Shown one piece after another: positions 1 to 7,993 of a stretch of 64,000 bases of DNA. The notes below the pieces were generated by a model. It saw only the letters and a program-made list of their open reading frames with translations. It had not been told where the DNA came from and made no database searches. Numbering within the stretch: position 1 is the stretch's first letter; every line of letters begins with the position of its first letter. Location: NCBI GenBank assembly GCA_965194375.1, contig CBDAEL010000002.1, one strand, 5' to 3'. Source of the DNA: Tabrizicola_A aquatica (GTDB lineage Bacteria > Pseudomonadota > Alphaproteobacteria > Rhodobacterales > Rhodobacteraceae). Made by a program: the position numbers and the translations under genes.

Positions 1-598
1 CGACCCTCGTCCGACGCTGCGTCAAGGCTGCGTAATTCATATCCAGCGCCACCGTCGACAGCGCGCCGACCGCAGGACCTGTGTCCTTGGATTGGGTCAG
101 TTTGGCATTGCGGGACCGCGCAAGCGCATCCTGCACGCCATCTGCCAAATCCGCGCCGAAATCTTGTAGCCAGACAGGTGCGCCAATGTCGACCGAAACA
201 ACTGGGCGATACAACGTGGCCATGATCGCGGACCGCTTGGCGCAAAGATCGGTCGCAACCGGCTCTCCTACGAAGGCCTCAACCTTGACCCTATAGTAAT
301 CCCCGCTCTTGCCTTCCGACAGGATCGAATAGCCCAGGATCCGAGATGACGGGCGCACGACCAGCTGGTCAGCGGTCAGGATCGAGCTTGCGCTGGCGGC
401 GAAGCCATTCACGTCTACGCCGGCCGTCAGCGCGGCCTCGATCAACGCTTCTTGTAGGGCACGGCGTCGCGTGACGTCGGCCCCTAGACCTGTCTCGACT
501 GCCTGCCCAGTGGCCTGCACGCGGCGCACGTCTGATTGCGCTGGCAAGGCAGCGGCAAAGACGACCGACCAGACAAGAAACAGAGACCATACCCTCAT
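1..598 (-). CDS. flgT: FlgT-like flagellar assembly/H-ring protein, N-terminal part (cut by window edge)
   Basis: This open frame runs off the left edge, so only the first ~199 residues are visible. I translated it by hand from the ATG at 598. It starts with a signal peptide (MRVWSLFLVWSVVFAAALPA) and then has the N-terminal FlgT pattern: a short Gly-rich strand (QATGQAVETG) followed by a helix with regularly spaced Arg/Ala residues (TRRRALQEALIEAAL). In Vibrio, FlgT forms the H ring around the LP ring. In R. sphaeroides a FlgT homologue is needed for rotation. It starts 8 bp after flgP, so the two are one operon, probably driven by the sigma-54 element at 1181-1197. Calling it FlgT rests on the motif and the flgP neighbour; the C-terminal domains are not visible. 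Confidence 0.72.
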   Translation of the reverse strand, partial: MRVWSLFLVWSVVFAAALPAQSDVRRVQATGQAVETGLGADVTRRRALQEALIEAALTAGVDVNGFAASASSILTADQLVVRPSSRILGYSILSEGKSGDYYRVKVEAFVGEPVATDLCAKRSAIMATLYRPVVSVDIGAPVWLQDFGADLADGVQDALARSRNAKLTQSKDTGPAVGALSTVALDMNYAALTQRRTRV

Positions 599-606
599 GA
601 CACAGG

Positions 607-1116
607 TCAGATCCCCGACCGCCGCGCGATGCGCAGCATATGGGCGATCATCGCGTGGTCGACCTCTAGGACAACCTCGTAGACGTCAGAGGATTGTGGC
701 TCGATGCGGATCGTACGGGCCCCCCGGATGACGCCTGAAACTGTGGCCCGCAAGGTGTCAGACTGAACGACGGCCTCTGCCATGGTCGTCCGGCTGTCGA
801 CCTGCAAACCATGGATCTGTTCCGCCAAAGCGCGCATTGCATCCATGCGGGCGGCGCGGATTGCCATGAGGCTCTTGTGCGCAGTATTGCGGCCTGGTTG
901 CACCGAAACCACCGCATAACCGATGCCCTGCAGAGGCGGCGCCTTGGACGCGGCGGCCGAAGACGGCGGGTTCATCTTATCCAGCGCCGTCTTGGTCGCA
1001 GCCAATTGCTGGGCCGCGGTAGGAGACGCCGACCCTGAGGTCGAGGCGGAAGGTGCCACGCACCCAGACATGAGCATCAGGCCAACAGCCACAGCAATCA
1101 GACGCTTTTTGGTCAA
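607..1116 (-). CDS. flgP: FlgP-like flagellar outer-membrane lipoprotein
   Basis: This 169-aa protein has a lipoprotein signal peptide with a lipobox ending at Cys19 (LMSGC), followed by a low-complexity Ser/Ala/Thr linker. The C-terminal half is the LPP20/FlgP-type domain: a helix rich in Ala and Arg (IRAARMDAMRALAEQI), then VDSRTTM and the strand VYEVVLEVD. FlgP proteins sit in the outer membrane and build basal discs or support the H ring (Vibrio, Campylobacter). The gene lies directly before flgT and diverges from flhA. It has its own sigma-54 element 64 bp upstream of the ATG. FlgO is a related family and cannot be fully excluded. Confidence 0.8.
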   Translation of the reverse strand: MTKKRLIAVAVGLMLMSGCVAPSASTSGSASPTAAQQLAATKTALDKMNPPSSAAASKAPPLQGIGYAVVSVQPGRNTAHKSLMAIRAARMDAMRALAEQIHGLQVDSRTTMAEAVVQSDTLRATVSGVIRGARTIRIEPQSSDVYEVVLEVDHAMIAHMLRIARRSGI

Positions 1117-1180
1117 AGGATCAACTCCTGTATTCTGGGGGCTGTGGGACAGATGCCACCCAAATTCCTCGCTCTGTCAT

Positions 1181-1197
1181 TGCAGGATTTGTGCCAG
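1181..1197 (-). promoter_or_regulatory. Sigma-54 promoter of flgP-flgT
   Basis: The minus-strand sequence CTGGCACAAATCCTGCA matches the sigma-54 consensus TGGCAC-N5-TTGC. It has the invariant GG-N10-GC spacing and one departure in the -12 box (CTGC for TTGC). Predicted transcription start is near 1170, about 54 nt before the flgP ATG. It lies back to back with the flhA promoter. Confidence 0.72.
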
Positions 1198-1224
1198 ATC
1201 GCCGATCCGCGCGCTGAATCACGC

Positions 1225-1241
1225 TTGGCATGTTTCTTGCT
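1225..1241 (+). promoter_or_regulatory. Sigma-54 promoter of flhA-flhF-flhG-fliA
   Basis: TTGGCATGTTTCTTGCT matches the -24/-12 consensus with one change (TGGCAT for TGGCAC) and exact GG-N10-GC spacing. The predicted start near 1252 leaves a leader of about 115 nt before flhA. Only 27 bp separate this element from the divergent flgP promoter, so both may share upstream activator sites. Confidence 0.75.
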
Positions 1242-1367
1242 TCATATACCGCAGTCGCATTTCAACGGCGTCAAAAAAGCCTGCGTTTCAAGCCAACGAT
1301 GGAACGGAACGCTAAACTGACGTCGTGAAAGCTTCAAGAGTTTGAAAATTGACAGCCTGGGGGTGTC

Positions 1368-3485
1368 ATGGAATTGACGGGGCTTCTGAATCGGATTGGT
1401 GATCTGCGAGGCTCATTGCAGAGCTTTGCATTGCCTATTGGCATCCTGGCGTTGATCGCCATGATGGTCATGCCGCTGCCGTCGCTTTTGATCGACACTT
1501 TTTTTGTGTTCAATATCCTACTGTCACTGTTGATCTTGATGGTGGCGATGAATGCGAAGCGGCCGCTTGATTTCTCGTCCTTTCCCAACCTTCTTCTCCT
1601 CGCCACGATCCTTCGACTGGCGCTTAACGTGGCATCGACCCGGATCATCTTGGCCGAGGGCCACAACGGTCCAGACGCCGCAGGGCATATCATCAAGGCT
1701 TTTGGCGATTTTGTCGTGTCGGGCAATTATGTCGTGGGTGTTTTTGTCTTTATCATCTTGGTGATTATCAATCTTGTCGTGATTACCAAAGGTTCAGGAC
1801 GTGTGTCCGAAGTGTCGGCGCGCTTCACGCTCGATGCGATGCCCGGCAAGCAGATGGCAATTGATGCCGACTTGAACGCCGGAATCTTGACACCAGAAGA
1901 AGCGACCGCCCGGCGCAGAGAGATCGGCGAAGAGGCCGAATTCTATGGATCGATGGACGGGGCCTCGAAGTTCGTCAAGGGCGACGCGATCGCCGGCATT
2001 CTGATCCTTGTTATCAACGTGATTGGTGGCCTGATTATTGGCACGCTCCAACACGACCTGTCTATTGCTGACGCTGCAGAGATCTACATCCTCCTGGCGA
2101 TCGGCGACGGTCTTGTTGCACAAATCCCCTCGCTCTTGCTGTCGATCGCAACCGCCATCATCGTGACGCGTGTTTCCTCGGCCAAAGACATGGCTGGGCA
2201 CATTGGTGACCAAGTCGGCTTGTCGCGGGCTTGGATCCCGACAGCAGCTGTTGTGCTGATCATCGGCCTTGTCCCCGGCATGCCGAACGGGCTGTTCGTG
2301 CTGTTCGCCGGAGGCGCCGCTGCCATCGCCTATTTCTTGTATCGTAAGGAACAAGAGGCGACCGAAGACTCTGAGCAAGAACCGGAACCAGAAGCCCGCA
2401 ACAATCCCGACGTTATCACACTTGAGGACGTCACGGACTATTCCCCAATCTCTGTGCAATTGGGCTATGGGCTTATTCCCTTGGTCGACGAAGACCGGGG
2501 TGGCCAGCTGACAAAGCGCATCACCTCAATTCGCCGCGATATCTCACGCTCCATGGGCTTTGTGGTGCCCGGCGTGCGGATCCGCGATGATCTTGCGCTG
2601 CGACCCAATCAGTATCGCATTCGCATTGGCCAAACCATCGTTGGGGACGACGAGGTGTATCCGGATCGCAAACTGGCCATTCCAGACAGCAAATCCGTCG
2701 TAAAGATTGACGGCATCGAGGCAAAGGATCCGTCCTTTGGTGTTGACGCTGTCTGGATCCGCCCGAACCAACAAGCACAGGCCGAGGCGCTGCATTATGT
2801 GGTCATTGAACCCACCAGCGTAATTGCGACGCATCTCAGCCAGATACTGCTGAAACACGCGGCAGACCTTGTTGGTCAAGATGACGTTCAATTCATCTTG
2901 GACAATCTGGCCAAATCTTTCCCGCAACTGGTTCAATCAGTGCTGCCAAAGATCATCTCCTTGCCCGTGATGACCGAGATTTTGCGCACCCTATTGTCAG
3001 ATGGGGTTCCCATTTCTGACATGCGTCGGATCTTGGAGGGATTGGGTGGCTCGGCCGGCCGCGGGAAGTCGCCTGCCGACATGGCAGAAGCGTTGCGCCC
3101 TGCCCTTGCACCGCTGCTGATTCAAAAGGTTACAGCACTTGGCCAAACGATGCCCGTCATCACACTGGCCCCAGAGTTGGAGCAGCTTATGCTGCGGACC
3201 TTGCGGCAAGCTGGTGACGACGGGCTGATGCTGGACAACAAACTTGCTGAAACATTGATCCGCACGATCAACGAGACTTCCGAACAGCTTGCAGCCCAAG
3301 GACGTCCAGCGATCTGCGTTGTAGCGCCCCAAATTCGAAGGGCATTTTCCAACTTTGTGAAACCCCATGTACCACAGCTGATCATCTTGGGTTTCACCGA
3401 ATTGCCAGAAAACAGGCATGTCGAAGTGGTTGCATCGATCGGGTCAACCGAAGGTCTCGTCTCACCAACGCCGCAGAAAGTGTGA
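1368..3485 (+). CDS. flhA: FlhA, flagellar export gate protein
   Basis: FlhA is the large inner-membrane component of the flagellar type III export gate. It uses the proton motive force and docks substrate-chaperone complexes in the cytoplasm. The 705-aa length is typical. The N-terminal ~310 residues contain about eight hydrophobic segments. The conserved FHIPEP-type loop is visible at about residues 140-175 (SGRVSEVSARFTLDAMPGKQ). The rest is the soluble domain, including RRDISRSMGFVVPGVRIRD. The ATG at 1368 is preceded by a GGGGGTG ribosome site. It is the first gene of the flhA-flhF-flhG-fliA unit and follows a sigma-54 promoter. Confidence 0.97.
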   Translation: MELTGLLNRIGDLRGSLQSFALPIGILALIAMMVMPLPSLLIDTFFVFNILLSLLILMVAMNAKRPLDFSSFPNLLLLATILRLALNVASTRIILAEGHNGPDAAGHIIKAFGDFVVSGNYVVGVFVFIILVIINLVVITKGSGRVSEVSARFTLDAMPGKQMAIDADLNAGILTPEEATARRREIGEEAEFYGSMDGASKFVKGDAIAGILILVINVIGGLIIGTLQHDLSIADAAEIYILLAIGDGLVAQIPSLLLSIATAIIVTRVSSAKDMAGHIGDQVGLSRAWIPTAAVVLIIGLVPGMPNGLFVLFAGGAAAIAYFLYRKEQEATEDSEQEPEPEARNNPDVITLEDVTDYSPISVQLGYGLIPLVDEDRGGQLTKRITSIRRDISRSMGFVVPGVRIRDDLALRPNQYRIRIGQTIVGDDEVYPDRKLAIPDSKSVVKIDGIEAKDPSFGVDAVWIRPNQQAQAEALHYVVIEPTSVIATHLSQILLKHAADLVGQDDVQFILDNLAKSFPQLVQSVLPKIISLPVMTEILRTLLSDGVPISDMRRILEGLGGSAGRGKSPADMAEALRPALAPLLIQKVTALGQTMPVITLAPELEQLMLRTLRQAGDDGLMLDNKLAETLIRTINETSEQLAAQGRPAICVVAPQIRRAFSNFVKPHVPQLIILGFTELPENRHVEVVASIGSTEGLVSPTPQKV

Positions 3486-3496
3486 GGTAAACACAA

Positions 3497-4936
3497 ATGC
3501 CAACGATTACTGTCACTGCACCAGATAGCGCTCTTGCGATGGATGAAATCATGCGCCGCCTTGGTGACGGGGCCTTCATCCTTTCAACCAGAAGCCAAGA
3601 TGGACAGATCATCATTCGCGCCACGAATGACCCCATTCCGGCAAAAGCCGAAAAAGCTGAGAAGGCCGAAAAACCAACCTTTGGTGAGTTGTTTTCCAAA
3701 GTTGGGAATCCTGAGGAACACTTCGTCCTGAACCGTGCGCGTGAGAACTCATCGCAGCCTGTTGCAACAAGAAAACCACTCGTCGCAGTGCCGAACGCCC
3801 AAGCGGGTGCGCACAATGACCTTTCTGACACGCATGCCGCAAGCTTTCCTGCGGGCGAAGACGACGCGCGGAAGCCGGATCCAGACGCACCAGCAATCTC
3901 TGAGACACATGCAGATGTTTCCAGCTTGGAATTCTTGGAAAGCCTCTTTGACAGAATTCGGGAATTTGATTCAGTGCGCGAAGCGCGAAACAGTGATTTG
4001 CGCCGTCGGCTGGAACGCGCGGTCTCGGGCGTGGACGCGGCCCGTGCCGCAGCGGATTTTGCAGAAGCCGAAGCAAGGGCTTTGGAGGCTGTCCGCGACA
4101 AACAAAAGGCAGACCTGCAAGAGATGAAAGCGGCGCTGGTTGCAGCGCAGCAAGAAAACCGCCGGGCCTCAGAAGAAGATGCGCTTTTGGCAATCGGATT
4201 TAGCGCCGATCTTGTCGGACGATTGACGGCTGCCGAGTCTGGCAATCGGCATCTTGATTTTGCATCTGGCCTCGCGCGCGAAATTGTTGCGGCTCAGTCC
4301 CAACTGTCTGATATCGTGCAAGGCAGTGGTTTGGTGGTCGTGGGTCCCAGTGGCTCCGGAAAAAGTCATTTGGCCGCGAAGTTTGCAGCCCTTATGCAAG
4401 CGAAGTTTCCAGATCAACGCGTCAAACTGGTTTCAGTGCCTTATCAGTTCGAGAACATAACCCTATCCAGCCTCGCCCGGCAAATTGGCATTGAACACTC
4501 CTATTTGGAGGTTGAGGATCTCTCAGATCTGTCCAAGTTCGGCCCCGATGTCCGTCTGGTGTTCGACATCAATCTCCCACGCGAGACCCTTAGCCAGTTG
4601 AAATTTGAACACCACAATCATGAGCCACTGCCGATGATCGTCGCCATGCCCGCGGGCCAAAGCGCCGGAAGAATTCGACAAACACTTGCGCATTACCAGA
4701 CAATCGCGTCACAAATTGTCTTGACCAAACTTGATGAATACGAATGCGATGCTGCAGAGCTTTGTGCCTATGCGGCCTCCCCTTTACCGGTTGGTTGGCT
4801 CTCTGGCACACAAGACATTGAGGGCACACTGAAAGAGGCAAGTGTCGAAGTGTTTCGAGACTACATCATCGAAATGCTTGGGGAACCGGAAGTGACTGAG
4901 GTGACTGAGGTGACAGTGCCGATGGCAGCAGAATAG
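3497..4936 (+). CDS. flhF: FlhF, SRP-type GTPase-like protein for polar flagellum placement
   Basis: FlhF is an SRP-family GTPase that sets the site of polar flagellum assembly. This 479-aa protein has a basic N-terminal part, a long acidic/Ala-rich linker, and an NG-type domain from about residue 210. The P-loop is GPSGSGKS (about residues 283-290) and the guanine-specificity motif is TKLDE (about 410-414). The DTAGR motif of normal FlhF proteins is replaced by DINLP (about 357-361), and the DTYRIGA segment is also not recognisable, so GTP hydrolysis may be impaired. The C-terminus carries a short tandem repeat (EVTEVTEVT). It lies 11 bp after flhA and 8 bp before flhG. Identity is supported mainly by P-loop, G4 motif, length and position between flhA and flhG. 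Confidence 0.88.
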   Translation: MPTITVTAPDSALAMDEIMRRLGDGAFILSTRSQDGQIIIRATNDPIPAKAEKAEKAEKPTFGELFSKVGNPEEHFVLNRARENSSQPVATRKPLVAVPNAQAGAHNDLSDTHAASFPAGEDDARKPDPDAPAISETHADVSSLEFLESLFDRIREFDSVREARNSDLRRRLERAVSGVDAARAAADFAEAEARALEAVRDKQKADLQEMKAALVAAQQENRRASEEDALLAIGFSADLVGRLTAAESGNRHLDFASGLAREIVAAQSQLSDIVQGSGLVVVGPSGSGKSHLAAKFAALMQAKFPDQRVKLVSVPYQFENITLSSLARQIGIEHSYLEVEDLSDLSKFGPDVRLVFDINLPRETLSQLKFEHHNHEPLPMIVAMPAGQSAGRIRQTLAHYQTIASQIVLTKLDEYECDAAELCAYAASPLPVGWLSGTQDIEGTLKEASVEVFRDYIIEMLGEPEVTEVTEVTVPMAAE

Positions 4937-4944
4937 GACAACCA

Positions 4945-5751
4945 ATGCCACAAACCATAACGATAGCGAGCGGAAAAGGTGGGGTCGGCAAAACCTCAAT
5001 TGCAGTAAATTTAGCCCTGATGCTGCAAAGTCTTGGAAATCGAACAACGCTGATGGATGTCGATTTTGGCCTCGCAAACGCCCATATTATGCTGGGCGTC
5101 AACGCGACCAAGTCTCTGAGTGATGTCATCAACCATGGGAAATCCATAGAAGAGACACTTGAAGATGGCCCGAATGGATTGCGGCTGTTGGCAGGTGGCA
5201 GTGGCACGATCGACCTCCTCAACATTTCACAAAACGACCGTCTGGAATTGATCCGCAAAACAGATGCGCTGGCAGCGAGTACTGATTTTCTTGTGATAGA
5301 TGCCCCCGCTGGCGCGGGCGACAACACACTTGATTTCATCGCGGCTTCGGATCGCGTTGTCGTCGTCATCGTCGCGGAACCAACATCTTTCCTGGATGCT
5401 TACGCGCTTATCAAAGCAGCTCATTTGGAACGAGAGTTGCATCGCTTCTCAATCGTGGTGAACATGGAGACCATCGCAATGGAAGCGCAGAAACATTTCG
5501 AGAAGTTTCGAGACATTGCAATGCGCTTCTTGGACGTAGAACTGACGTTCCTAGGTCATGTTCCAAATTCCCAAAGGATGCGTCGCGCTGTTTCTGAACG
5601 CAAACCTGTTCTTCTCTCGACGACCAATCGACAGTCATCAGAATTCATGGCGTTTCACGACATATCGCAGAGACTTCTGGCTGCTCCAATGAACAAAAGC
5701 GGGGGAATTCGATTCTTTGGAGGTGCTCCAAGCACTGAGAGAAAGGAATGA
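4945..5751 (+). CDS. flhG: FlhG (FleN/YlxH), MinD-like ATPase regulating flagellar number
   Basis: FlhG limits the number of flagella and works with FlhF. The 268-aa protein begins with a deviant Walker A motif (SGKGGVGKTS, Lys11 and Lys16). It continues with the MinD-type segment TTLMDVDFGLANAH and the Walker B-like strand FLVIDAPAGAGD. The C-terminal part has the basic surface typical of the family but no obvious long amphipathic helix. It sits between flhF and fliA in the same order as in polar-flagellated gammaproteobacteria. In Pseudomonas, FleN also restrains the activator FleQ, so it may feed back on the sigma-54 promoters of this cluster. Confidence 0.93.
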   Translation: MPQTITIASGKGGVGKTSIAVNLALMLQSLGNRTTLMDVDFGLANAHIMLGVNATKSLSDVINHGKSIEETLEDGPNGLRLLAGGSGTIDLLNISQNDRLELIRKTDALAASTDFLVIDAPAGAGDNTLDFIAASDRVVVVIVAEPTSFLDAYALIKAAHLERELHRFSIVVNMETIAMEAQKHFEKFRDIAMRFLDVELTFLGHVPNSQRMRRAVSERKPVLLSTTNRQSSEFMAFHDISQRLLAAPMNKSGGIRFFGGAPSTERKE

Positions 5752-5757
5752 AACACT

Positions 5758-6480
5758 ATGAACACGCATTATAGCGAAGTCAGACCTTCTCCACGCAGCC
5801 TGATTGAGGCTGAGCTTGGTCAAGTTCGCCGCATTGCCCACTTCTACCACGGGCGCGTCAGTGGCGTCATCGAAGTCGACGATCTCATTCAAGTGGGCAA
5901 TCTTGGTCTCATTGATGCGGCCCAACGATACGTTCAGAAAGACGGCGTCACTTTCGCGGCATATGCGGGCATTCGCATTCGGGGCGCCATCGTTGACCAT
6001 TTGAGGCGGGCGTCAAATCTATGCCGCACGACGATTGCGATGCGACAGAAAGTGAAGCGGGTCGCGGATAAACTGGAACAGAAGCTTCAGCGAGCACCCA
6101 GTTCTATGGAGATCGCGGACGAAGCTGGCATAAGTGTGGGCGAATACGAAGAGTGGCGCGTTGCCTTTCAGGCAAACACACACAACTCGATCGATGAAGT
6201 GATGGACGACTTCTCGATCTGGTTTCATTCCTCTGATGACAATCCCGAAGCCCACCTGGCAAAGGTTGAGATAAAGGCGGCACTCAGACTAGCTTTGAAT
6301 GACCTGAGCCAGAAGGAAGCCCTGGTCGTCCAGCTCTATTATGTCGAAGAATTGAACGTCTATGAGATTGCTGAAATTCTGAATGTTACAACGGGCCGAG
6401 TGTCGCAGATCAAGAAGGGCGCCATAATGCGGTTGAGAGACCGTCTGGCAAATCTGACCGGTGACGACCATCGTGACTGA
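5758..6480 (+). CDS. fliA: FliA, sigma-28 factor for late flagellar genes
   Basis: This 240-aa protein is a complete sigma-70-family factor of the FliA group. Region 2 is at about residues 15-90 (HGRVSGVIEVDDLIQVGNLGL, then IRIRGAIVDHLRR). Region 3 lies around residue 110 (APSSMEIADEAGIS) and region 4 with its helix-turn-helix at about 180-235 (EIAEILNVTTGRVSQIKKGA). FliA transcribes late genes such as flagellin. A matching sigma-28 element lies before fliC at 27947-27972. It starts 6 bp after flhG and overlaps the next gene by 20 bp. No flgM was found in the window to act as its anti-sigma factor. Confidence 0.95.
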   Translation: MNTHYSEVRPSPRSLIEAELGQVRRIAHFYHGRVSGVIEVDDLIQVGNLGLIDAAQRYVQKDGVTFAAYAGIRIRGAIVDHLRRASNLCRTTIAMRQKVKRVADKLEQKLQRAPSSMEIADEAGISVGEYEEWRVAFQANTHNSIDEVMDDFSIWFHSSDDNPEAHLAKVEIKAALRLALNDLSQKEALVVQLYYVEELNVYEIAEILNVTTGRVSQIKKGAIMRLRDRLANLTGDDHRD

Positions 6481-6901
6481 CGGCAAGAAAGATAGACCCG
6501 CACTCGAGAAGATCTCGCACCTGCAGATGTTCGTGCAGAGCGCTGAACTTCGTATTGTGGGCGTATCACCGCGGGTCTCTTTGGAAGTCTCATGTCAACT
6601 GTCAAACATTGCGCGCGGGACGTGTAACCTGTCGCTTCGCGCCGTTGACATCGCACCAAAGCATGTTCTGGGGCACATTCAGGTTCCCATTAATCGACCC
6701 GTGATGAATGGGGATCTCCTGATTACTCAGCATGTCTTTGATCTGATGCATTCAGAGTTGCGTCACACAGCCAGTCGGCCGGCCAGCATCGTTTTGGCAT
6801 TGAAAGAAGAAATCGCCGTAACCACTCTTGGTGATCTTTGGCTGGAAACGACGACACAACTGACTGTGATCGATTTATCCATAATTCTCCCATTGGCCTG
6901 A
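6461..6901 (+). CDS. Unknown protein at the end of the flhA-fliA operon
   Basis: A 146-aa frame begins with GTG inside the last codons of fliA (20-bp overlap). It ends just before a strong hairpin. Codon use favours G/C at third positions throughout, as in neighbouring genes, which supports real coding. The protein has no signal peptide or clear membrane segment and consists mainly of predicted strands and short helices. I do not recognise a family. Its place as last gene of a flagellar regulatory operon suggests a role in flagellar assembly or control, but this is position only. A GTG at 6473 is an alternative start. Confidence 0.6.
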   Translation: MTTIVTDGKKDRPALEKISHLQMFVQSAELRIVGVSPRVSLEVSCQLSNIARGTCNLSLRAVDIAPKHVLGHIQVPINRPVMNGDLLITQHVFDLMHSELRHTASRPASIVLALKEEIAVTTLGDLWLETTTQLTVIDLSIILPLA

Positions 6902-6908
6902 ACAAGCG

Positions 6909-6940
6909 AAAGGGCCACAATCCTAAGATTGTGACCCTTC
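6909..6940. terminator. Bidirectional hairpin terminator between convergent genes
   Basis: An inverted repeat pairs AAGGG-CACAATC with GATTGTG-CCCTT around the loop CTAA, with one mismatched position in the stem. It lies between the stop of the plus-strand unknown gene (6901) and that of the minus-strand FlgF-like gene (6983). The T-runs on both sides are short. Confidence 0.65.
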
Positions 6941-6982
6941 TGCGAAACCGCCGTCAGCTCCCTTATAGACCACCGTCTAAGA

Positions 6983-7804
6983 TCAACGCTGTGTGAGCTT
7001 TTCAATCATATCGGAGTTGGTCTGAAGAATACGGGCTGCGCCGGAGAATTGCTGTTGGGCACGGATCATTCCTGTCATCTCAACCGTCATATCAACGTTA
7101 GATGTTTCAAGTGCCCCGCTTTGCACCTGACCGTAGCCATCAGCCCCGCCAATTCCATAGGCCGGATCGCCCGAGTTAACAGTGGGCTCAAACCGTGCGA
7201 GGCCCATCGGTCTCATGGCTAATGGATTGGCAAAGTTTGCAAGACCAATTTGCCCAAGCCGCTTCACAGTTTGGCCATAGGTCCCGTAAATGGAACCATC
7301 TTTGTTGATCTCAAGGGCTGACAGTTTCGACCCTTCATCTTCAAACTTCACATTAAGCTTGGTCAGAGCTGCAGGTGTTAGGGCTGCTCCTTCGCCCAAA
7401 TCAGCAGGGAACCCCATCACATAGGATCCATCTGTCGAGCGAAGATCGCCATCCGCGTCCAGGGAGAACTCGCCATTCCGCGTGAACGTCCGGCGATCAC
7501 TTATGGCTCCGTCCGTGGTCGGCGGCGCAGTGACGAAAAGACCGCTGCCTGACAAAGCGAGATTCAGGACCCCATCACGGTTCACAAGGTTGCCTTGGGA
7601 CATGCTACGTCGGGTGGATTCCACGGCACTACCAAGCCCCGTTGAAAGGCGCTGAACTGACTCTGCTGACGCCGATCCATAGAGATCCGAAAAACTGACG
7701 TTGCTGCGCTGGAAGGCCGTGGATCCAGCGTTCGCAATGTTGTTCGATATTACCGCCAGTTCGTGCATTGCGGTCGCCATGCCTGATCGAATGGTTCCGT
7801 ACAT
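6983..7804 (-). CDS. Additional FlgE/F/G-family rod or hook protein (FlgF-like paralogue)
   Basis: A 273-aa flagellar basal-body rod/hook protein separate from the flgE, flgF and flgG of the main operon. The N-terminus has the family signature (HELAVISNNIANAGSTAFQR), the middle has the TFTRNGEFSLDADG strand pattern, and the C-terminus has the conserved helix (GALETSNVDMTVEMTGMIRAQ). Length matches FlgF. The ATG at 7804 is chosen because AAGGAG lies just before it; the frame is open for 18 more codons upstream without a ribosome site. It has its own sigma-54 promoter and a hairpin downstream, so it is expressed independently. It could be a second FlgF or a rod component with a special role. 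Confidence 0.88.
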   Translation of the reverse strand: MYGTIRSGMATAMHELAVISNNIANAGSTAFQRSNVSFSDLYGSASAESVQRLSTGLGSAVESTRRSMSQGNLVNRDGVLNLALSGSGLFVTAPPTTDGAISDRRTFTRNGEFSLDADGDLRSTDGSYVMGFPADLGEGAALTPAALTKLNVKFEDEGSKLSALEINKDGSIYGTYGQTVKRLGQIGLANFANPLAMRPMGLARFEPTVNSGDPAYGIGGADGYGQVQSGALETSNVDMTVEMTGMIRAQQQFSGAARILQTNSDMIEKLTQR

Positions 7805-7841
7805 GTGTTGGCTCCTTGGACCAATGGATTTGATGGCTATC

Positions 7842-7858
7842 CGCAAGAAGCGTGCCAA
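7842..7858 (-). promoter_or_regulatory. Sigma-54 promoter of the FlgF-like paralogue
   Basis: Minus-strand TTGGCACGCTTCTTGCG matches the -24/-12 consensus at every core position with GG-N10-GC spacing. Predicted start is near 7831, 27 nt before the ATG at 7804. Confidence 0.82.
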
Positions 7859-7993
7859 CGTTCACGAGCACGGCAATGCGGGAAGAAAAGAGGTTCTATT
7901 TCAAATCAGAACACCATTTGAACCGAGCCATAACCAAGAGATTATCTGGACAGCGCTTCACCGATACTCTTGGCACGATCGGTCGGTGCAAGG

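Noticed and set aside
2084..2459. Long minus-strand open frames inside flhA
   Set aside because: They lie wholly inside a well-conserved gene on the other strand and show no family pattern; they are shadows of flhA codon use.
4888..4915. Tandem 9-bp repeat near the end of flhF
   Set aside because: Three short copies giving EVTEVTEVT; too short to call a functional repeat, probably slippage in a tolerant C-terminus.
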